Below are positions 6,766 through 11,014 of a stretch of DNA of 11,014 nt, one piece after another. The notes beneath the pieces are model-generated. The model did not search any database and was not told the DNA's origin. It saw nothing but the letters and a program-made list of their open reading frames with translations. Numbering within the stretch: the first letter of the stretch is position 1; each line of letters starts with the position of its first letter. Source of the stretch: an uncultured Sphingomonadaceae bacterium (lineage in GTDB: Bacteria > Pseudomonadota > Alphaproteobacteria > Sphingomonadales > Sphingomonadaceae); assembly GCA_937920575.1 (NCBI GenBank), contig CAKZSF010000037.1:1-11014 (forward strand), in the 5' to 3' direction. Made by a program: the position numbers and the translations under genes.

Positions 6766-7273
6766 ACCCCTTGATATGCAGCACGCAAATCAGGGTGAAC
6801 AACCGCCGCGCGGTCGAAAAGTCGGTTTCCACTTTGCCCTCCAGCCGTTCGAGCAGCAATTCGGCAGCGGTGTCGTGCACGCCGCGGCGCGCCATATCGA
6901 TTGTCTCGATCTCGGACGGTGTCGCCTTGCGGATCGCCTGATAGTAGGAATCGCAGATCGCGAAATATTCGCGGATCGGCCGACGAAAGCGGGCCAAGCC
7001 CAGAATCAGTGTTTCGACCGGTTCAGCGTCTTTGGTGTCAGAAATCGCCAATGACAGCCGGCCTTCCAGGACGGACAATTTGACATACCATGGGCCATTG
7101 CCGCCCTTCTCTGCCGCGCGGGTCGGTTTGAAGATGTTGTCTTCAATCAGATCGAAAATCGCGACGCGGCGTTCTTGCTCCACATCGGCATTGCGCCAGA
7201 TGATTGTCGCTTCATCCAGCTCAATATGCGCAATGCGATGATCTGTGCCAGGATCTGTGCCGGTGCCGCTCAT
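6764..7273 (-). CDS. UPF0262 family protein
   Basis: 169 aa, cytoplasmic, no signal or membrane segment. It matches the alphaproteobacterial family UPF0262 by the opening RIAHIELDEATIIWRN, central GPWYVKLSVLEGRLSLAI, then FRRPIREYFAICDSYYQAI, ATPSEIETIDMARRGVHD and the nearly invariant tail LERLEGKVETDFSTARRLF plus TLICVLHIKG. The function is not known. The frame extends to a TTG at 7288; the ATG at 7273 is chosen because the family starts close to the RIAHI segment and the extra residues add nothing recognisable. Neither start has a strong Shine-Dalgarno. It is the first gene of the minus-strand run (UPF0262, GH25-like, cdd, ribB) and is divergent from dnaB across 181 bp, in which I could not pick a convincing promoter for either gene. 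Confidence 0.85.
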   Translation of the reverse strand: MSGTGTDPGTDHRIAHIELDEATIIWRNADVEQERRVAIFDLIEDNIFKPTRAAEKGGNGPWYVKLSVLEGRLSLAISDTKDAEPVETLILGLARFRRPIREYFAICDSYYQAIRKATPSEIETIDMARRGVHDTAAELLLERLEGKVETDFSTARRLFTLICVLHIKG

Positions 7274-7454
7274 AGGGCGCTTTTGCAACCGCCAGCCGCG
7301 CGGGGCAAGCCATCACGCAAATTCTTTGTCACCCATGCGCACATTCCATCGCGTGAAAGTCTTCCCCGCAATCCACAGCAGCAAAAATATATTCAGTCGC
7401 GTTTTTGGCGTGAAGCCCTTGCCAGCCCATGGCCACCCACGCCATCAGAGCGCC

Positions 7455-8984
7455 ATGTCCGATCAAGATTTCCTCGTCCGTTCCGATTCTCCCTCCCCCG
7501 ATAGAGACAGCGCGTTGCAACCGGTGCGATCGCTGCCACACAATCTGGAGGCAGAGGCCGCGTTTCTGGGCGCTGTGTTGATTGACAACCGGGTGCTGGA
7601 AGAGTTGCCAACGCCCATTGCCCCTGAGCATTTCTTTGAACCGTTGCATCAGCGAATTTTTGAGCGGATCAAGACGCTGCAGGATCGCAATGCGGTGGTT
7701 ACGCCGGTGACGCTCAAACCCTATTTCGAAGGGGACGAAGCGCTCAAGGAATTGGGCGGCACGTCGTATCTCGCGCGCCTTACCGCTGATGGTCAGGGCT
7801 TGCTCGCCCCGCGTGAATTGTCGGAACAGATTTACGATCTGGCGCTGCTGCGCGAGCTGGTCAGCGTGGGGCGCGGGCTGGTCGAAGGCGCGCTCGACAC
7901 CAGCGAAGATGTCGCGCCGATGGAGCAGATTGCGCAAGCGGAATCGGATTTGTTCCGCGTTGCTGAAGGTGCCACCGTCGGCAATGACGCGTCGAGTTTT
8001 AAGGACGCCTCGATCACCGCGATCAAGATGGCCGAAGCCGCGATGAATTCGGGCGGCGGCCTGTCGGGCAAGACAACCGGCTTGCAAGTGGTCGATGAGA
8101 AAATCGCGGGCCTGCATGACAGCGACCTTATCATTCTGGCGGGTCGTCCCGGCATGGGTAAGACCTCGCTTGCCACAAATATTGCGTTCAATTGTGCGGA
8201 AGAACACCTCAACTGGCAACGCGATGGCGGGGAGTTCAATTACGGCGCACCGACCGCGTTCTTCAGCTTGGAAATGAGCGCGGATCAGCTCGCGACGCGT
8301 ATTCTGGCCGAGCAGGCAGAGATTTCATCCGAAGCCTTGCGGATGGGTAAGCTCAGCCGTGAAGAGTTCCAAAAACTGTCCTTTGCCAGCCAAAAACTGG
8401 CCGAATTGCCGCTCTTTATCGACGACACACCCGCGCTGACAATTGCGGCGCTGCGCACACGCGCACGGCGTCTGAAACGACGGCATGACATTGGCTTGAT
8501 TGTGGTCGATTATCTCCAGCTGCTGCAGGGTTCTGGCCGCGCGAACGATAACCGCGTCAACGAAATCTCGGAAATCAGCCGTGGCTTGAAAACGCTCGCC
8601 AAGGAGCTGTCGGTTCCGGTGATCGCGCTATCGCAGCTCAGCCGTGCGGTGGAACAACGCGAAGACAAGCGCCCGATGCTGTCCGATCTGCGCGAATCCG
8701 GTTCAATCGAGCAGGATGCGGACATGGTGTGGTTCATTTTCCGTGCGGATTATTACCACGAAGCCTCGCGCCCCGACATGCCCAACGAGGGCAGCTCGAC
8801 CGAATCGACCGAGAAATACGCGGTGTGGGAGCAGAAATATCTCGAGCTTAAAAACCGCGCGACGCTGATTGTGGCGAAGCAGCGTCATGGCTCAACCGGC
8901 AACGTCCCGCTGCATTTCCAGCCGGAGATCACCAAGTTTACGTCGCCCAATATGAAAGATTACAGCGACTACGGTTACGAATAG
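7455..8984 (+). CDS. dnaB: Replicative DNA helicase DnaB
   Basis: 509 aa hexameric 5'-3' helicase that unwinds DNA at the replication fork and binds primase through its N-terminal domain. The N-terminal domain begins SLPHNLEAEAAFLGAVLIDN (26-45). The RecA-like motor has Walker A GRPGMGKTS (230-238), Glu273 in SLEMS, Walker B LIVVDYLQLL (348-357), the LSQLSR segment (392-397), DLRESGSIEQDADMV (411-425) and the arginine-finger region KQRHGSTG (475-482). Compared with E. coli DnaB there are insertions at about 253-264 and 435-465; both are typical of alphaproteobacterial DnaB. No intein interrupts the Walker or Ser-Gln motifs. The frame opens to 7245, but the ATG at 7455 gives a family-like N-terminus while the extra 70 residues would run antisense into the UPF0262 start. 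It converges with the phospholipase D-like gene after 19 bp. Confidence 0.96.
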   Translation: MSDQDFLVRSDSPSPDRDSALQPVRSLPHNLEAEAAFLGAVLIDNRVLEELPTPIAPEHFFEPLHQRIFERIKTLQDRNAVVTPVTLKPYFEGDEALKELGGTSYLARLTADGQGLLAPRELSEQIYDLALLRELVSVGRGLVEGALDTSEDVAPMEQIAQAESDLFRVAEGATVGNDASSFKDASITAIKMAEAAMNSGGGLSGKTTGLQVVDEKIAGLHDSDLIILAGRPGMGKTSLATNIAFNCAEEHLNWQRDGGEFNYGAPTAFFSLEMSADQLATRILAEQAEISSEALRMGKLSREEFQKLSFASQKLAELPLFIDDTPALTIAALRTRARRLKRRHDIGLIVVDYLQLLQGSGRANDNRVNEISEISRGLKTLAKELSVPVIALSQLSRAVEQREDKRPMLSDLRESGSIEQDADMVWFIFRADYYHEASRPDMPNEGSSTESTEKYAVWEQKYLELKNRATLIVAKQRHGSTGNVPLHFQPEITKFTSPNMKDYSDYGYE

Positions 8985-9003
8985 GGCGGTGGATGCTCTG
9001 CCT

Positions 9004-10176
9004 CTATAGCCCCGCGTTCAAGCGCCGTGTGACGGTGTAATCCAATGTCGAAACCAACACCCATCCCAACCACCATTGCACCCGCGAAACCAGCGTGCCG
9101 CGACTGCGATGAACCTGCGGGGTGATTGCGCGCGAAGCGTCTTCCATCTCGTCAATCAACTGGCGCAATCGCGTCGCCAATTCGGCATCTTCGAAGCGCA
9201 GCATCAGCTCGAGATTGATCCGGATCGAGCGATGATCGAAATTGGCGCTGCCGAAATAGCAAATGTCGTCAACGACGATTAGCTTCATATGCAGTTTGCA
9301 TGGCTGAAATTCGACAATCTTCACCCCTGCTCGCAATTGTGAGCCATAGAGCGCGCGCGAGGCGCCGACTGTTGCACCATTGTCCGATTTGGCGGCCATA
9401 ACCAGCCGGGCTTTGTCGCGGCTGGCAATCCGCCGGATCAGCCGACGGAAACTGCGCGGAGGCGAGAAATACGCCATCACCATATCCAATCGCTTGGCTC
9501 TGGCCAGATCACGCTTCACGCGCCGCGCCCAATTGCTGGGAATGCGCGTCGGCCCGCCAACCAACATTTGCACCGGTCCGTCGCCCGGCTCCCAATCGCG
9601 CACCATCGTGCGGATCGAGCGGTATTGCGCGTTCGCAGAGGCGCTCCAATCTGCGATCTGGGTGAACCAACGAACCAGTTCGGCCACAACCGGTCCGGTC
9701 ACGGTGACCCCCAAATCGCACCAGCCATTTTCCTCGGGCGGTTGGAAATAGTGCTCGGAAATGTTGAATCCACCGACCATCGCGGTGCGTTTGTCAGCGA
9801 CCAGCATTTTCTGGTGGTTGCGGATGAGATAGCGCGCGGTTCGGCGTGGGTTAAACACCGCAAAGGTCCCCCCTGCCTCGATCAGCGGATCAAAGAAGCT
9901 GTCCTTTGCATCGGTGCCGAACCGATCAACAATCAGCTCGACTGTGACGCCGCGTTCGGCCGCCGCAACCAGCGCCGCAAGCACGACTTGCCCGGCGCCA
10001 TCATCCTGAAACATGTAATAAAGCAGCTGCAGACTGGTTTGCGCGCTTTCAATCAGGCCCAGCAGCGCATCCAGCCGCTGTTCCCCGCCGGGGTGAAACG
10101 ACAGCTCATGCCCCTGCGCATTCAGCGAAAATGGCGCAGAATAATCATGCTCTTTGGCGGGCGGTTCTGCTTCCAT
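9004..10176 (-). CDS. Phospholipase D-family protein, cardiolipin synthase-like
   Basis: 390 aa with two complete HKD motifs. The first is His121-x-Lys123-x4-Asp128 (NHQKMLVADKR) followed by GGFNISEHY. The second is His296-x-Lys298-x4-Asp303 (LHMKLIVVDD) followed by GSANFDHRSIRIN. Two HKD copies with GG/GS-N spacing are typical of bacterial cardiolipin synthases, which join two phosphatidylglycerols (or PG and another phospholipid) at the inner membrane. No N-terminal membrane segments are seen, unlike ClsA, so it is closer to the ClsB-like soluble or peripheral forms. A Trp-rich hydrophobic stretch near the C-terminus (about 366-378) could anchor it. A broader PLD-type phosphodiesterase role cannot be excluded. 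The first ATG has no strong ribosome-binding site. It is divergent from rpoZ across 141 bp. Confidence 0.88.
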   Translation of the reverse strand: MEAEPPAKEHDYSAPFSLNAQGHELSFHPGGEQRLDALLGLIESAQTSLQLLYYMFQDDGAGQVVLAALVAAAERGVTVELIVDRFGTDAKDSFFDPLIEAGGTFAVFNPRRTARYLIRNHQKMLVADKRTAMVGGFNISEHYFQPPEENGWCDLGVTVTGPVVAELVRWFTQIADWSASANAQYRSIRTMVRDWEPGDGPVQMLVGGPTRIPSNWARRVKRDLARAKRLDMVMAYFSPPRSFRRLIRRIASRDKARLVMAAKSDNGATVGASRALYGSQLRAGVKIVEFQPCKLHMKLIVVDDICYFGSANFDHRSIRINLELMLRFEDAELATRLRQLIDEMEDASRAITPQVHRSRGTLVSRVQWWLGWVLVSTLDYTVTRRLNAGL

Positions 10177-10252
10177 AGCGCGCTACATGACAAGCCCGGC
10201 CTTAACGGGCAAGTCCCGCGGTCTGCCAGAGGGTGGTCGCCCTCGAGAATCC

Positions 10253-10281
10253 TTGACTCGCGCGCCCCTTCGCCTTAGGCG
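10253..10281 (+). promoter_or_regulatory. Candidate sigma-70-type promoter for rpoZ
   Basis: TTGACT (10253-10258) in a CCTTGACT context fits an alphaproteobacterial -35. At 16-17 bp spacing follows TTAGGC/TAGGCG as a weak -10, with the ATG about 37 bp further. The -10 sits in a small inverted repeat, CGCC-TTA-GGCG (10271-10281). Confidence 0.35.
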
Positions 10282-10307
10282 CTGCGCTTCTTCTGAAATT
10301 CTTGTCT

Positions 10308-10311
10308 GGAG
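10308..10311 (+). promoter_or_regulatory. Ribosome-binding site of rpoZ
   Basis: GGAG, 6 nt before the ATG at 10318, supports that start. Confidence 0.6.
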
Positions 10312-10317
10312 TGCCCT

Positions 10318-10662
10318 ATGGCGCGCGTTACTGTCGAAGATTGTGTCGACAAAATCCCCAACCGTTTCGATCTGGTCCTGCTGGCCGCACAGCGTGCGCG
10401 CGAGATTTCCGGTGGTGCAGAGCTGACCATCGAGCGGGATCGTGACAAGAACCCCGTTGTGGCCCTGCGCGAGATTGCCGACCAGACGATCAAGCCTACA
10501 GAGCTGAAAGAAACCCTCACCCAATCGCTGCAACAGGTTCTGCCTGATGATGACGATGTAGAGGATGAAATCGGTTCGCTGAGCCAGTCGGCAGAAGCGC
10601 TGCGCATCACGGCTAGCGCGCCAACGCGTTCAACCTCAATTGGTGCGGACTACGAAGGTTGA
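10318..10662 (+). CDS. rpoZ: RNA polymerase omega subunit
   Basis: 114 aa. The omega subunit helps fold and stabilise beta' in RNA polymerase, and in many bacteria contributes to a ppGpp site. The N-terminal half is the conserved family core: [20 protein letters not shown], then [12 protein letters not shown] (22-33) and [14 protein letters not shown] (45-58), the segment that contacts beta'. The C-terminal half, from about residue 60, is acidic and low in conservation, as usual for alphaproteobacterial omega ([10 protein letters not shown] at 77-86). GGAG lies 6 nt before the ATG. A plausible -35/-10 lies upstream. The gene is most often grouped with spoT/rel; here it is instead followed, with a 4-base overlap, by a methyltransferase gene. 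It is divergent from the phospholipase D-like gene. Confidence 0.95.
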   Translation: MARVTVEDCVDKIPNRFDLVLLAAQRAREISGGAELTIERDRDKNPVVALREIADQTIKPTELKETLTQSLQQVLPDDDDVEDEIGSLSQSAEALRITASAPTRSTSIGADYEG

Positions 10663-11014
10663 CCGCGTCGGCTGAGCCGCGAGGCTTTGCCGACAGCCAA
10701 CGCGAATTGCGCCACGCCAAAGCGCGCAAAATCGAGCACTTGCTGGGTGGGGCTGCGCAGATTCGCGGCCGAAACCTGCTTGATTTGGGGGCGGGTGCAG
10801 GATTTCTCTCCGAACATTTCGCTGATATCGGCGCTGAAGTTACCGCCGCTGACCGCGATGCGGAGCAGTTTGCCGCACGCGATGTGGCGTTCACACCGAT
10901 TAGCGGTACGCAGCTGCCTTTTGGTGATGGCCAGTTTGATATCATCATTTTCAACCATGTGATCGAACATGTCGGCGAACGCCACGATCAGGCCGCGATG
11001 CTGGATGAGATCAA
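10659..11014 (+). CDS. Class I SAM-dependent methyltransferase, 3'-truncated by window edge (TTG start)
   Basis: 118 residues are visible and the frame runs open to the end. It shows a class I methyltransferase Rossmann fold. Motif [10 protein letters not shown] (41-49) binds S-adenosylmethionine, Asp65 ends the second strand (VTAADRD), and [12 protein letters not shown] (86-97) with FNHVIEHV (98-105) is the methyltransferase type 11 pattern. The substrate is not identifiable from this part; a UbiG/UbiE-like small-molecule role is only a possibility. No ATG or GTG occurs in frame between the upstream stop (TAG at 10614-10616) and motif I. The TTG at 10659 overlaps the rpoZ TGA stop (TTGA) and gives a sensible N-terminus, so it is taken as the start; TTG at 10707 is the alternative. 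Coupling to rpoZ translation is likely. Confidence 0.82.
   Translation, partial: MTASAEPRGFADSQRELRHAKARKIEHLLGGAAQIRGRNLLDLGAGAGFLSEHFADIGAEVTAADRDAEQFAARDVAFTPISGTQLPFGDGQFDIIIFNHVIEHVGERHDQAAMLDEI

Noticed and set aside
7329..8219. Long open frame (296 codons) on the minus strand opposite dnaB
   Set aside because: It is antisense to the clearly conserved DnaB reading frame, has no recognisable domain, and such frames are common opposite high-GC genes.
8200..8250. Intein or mobile insertion in dnaB, since DnaB is a frequent intein host
   Set aside because: The frame is continuous, the insertions are only about 10-30 residues, and they match what alphaproteobacterial DnaB proteins normally carry.
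9568..10278. 236-codon plus-strand frame opposite the phospholipase D-like gene
   Set aside because: The opposite strand carries two intact HKD motifs; this frame is rich in residues expected from reversed high-GC codons and shows no family motif.

Overview
The window looks like chromosomal DNA of an alphaproteobacterium, most likely a sphingomonad of the Erythrobacteraceae type. The reasons are a UPF0262 protein (a family largely confined to Alphaproteobacteria), a DnaB with the alphaproteobacterial insertions, a RibB with an extra N-terminal HTH and a degenerate GTP cyclohydrolase II tail, and high-GC coding sequence in most genes. No RNA gene, CRISPR array, insertion sequence or phage gene was seen.

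Layout, left to right. (1) The 3' part of a long-chain-type acyl-CoA dehydrogenase (+), cut by the left edge. (2) A block with lower GC: a Crp/Fnr-type regulator (-, TTG start) divergent, by 51 bp, from a two-gene + unit of a short-chain dehydrogenase and a TVP38/DedA-type membrane protein whose start overlaps the dehydrogenase stop. (3) A secreted glutaminyl-peptide cyclotransferase (+). (4) A tightly packed - strand run in transcription order: UPF0262 protein, membrane-anchored GH25-like protein, cytidine deaminase, then RibB/RibBX. The first three are 9 bp apart or overlap by 4 bp. ribB follows after 69 bp that hold a striking cluster of ATGTGA/TCACAT inverted repeats. (5) dnaB (+), divergent from the UPF0262 gene. 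(6) A phospholipase D/cardiolipin synthase-like protein (-), convergent with dnaB and divergent from (7) rpoZ (+). The rpoZ stop overlaps the TTG start of a SAM-dependent methyltransferase that runs off the right edge.

Most genes are housekeeping: replication (DnaB), transcription (omega), riboflavin synthesis, pyrimidine salvage, fatty-acid oxidation and phospholipid synthesis. I found no clear new defence or mobile system. The best leads are: the HTH-RibB fusion next to a dense array of inverted repeats, which suggests a self-regulating riboflavin enzyme; a GH25-like protein that appears to have lost most of its catalytic acids; and the compositionally distinct regulator/SDR/TVP38 cassette.
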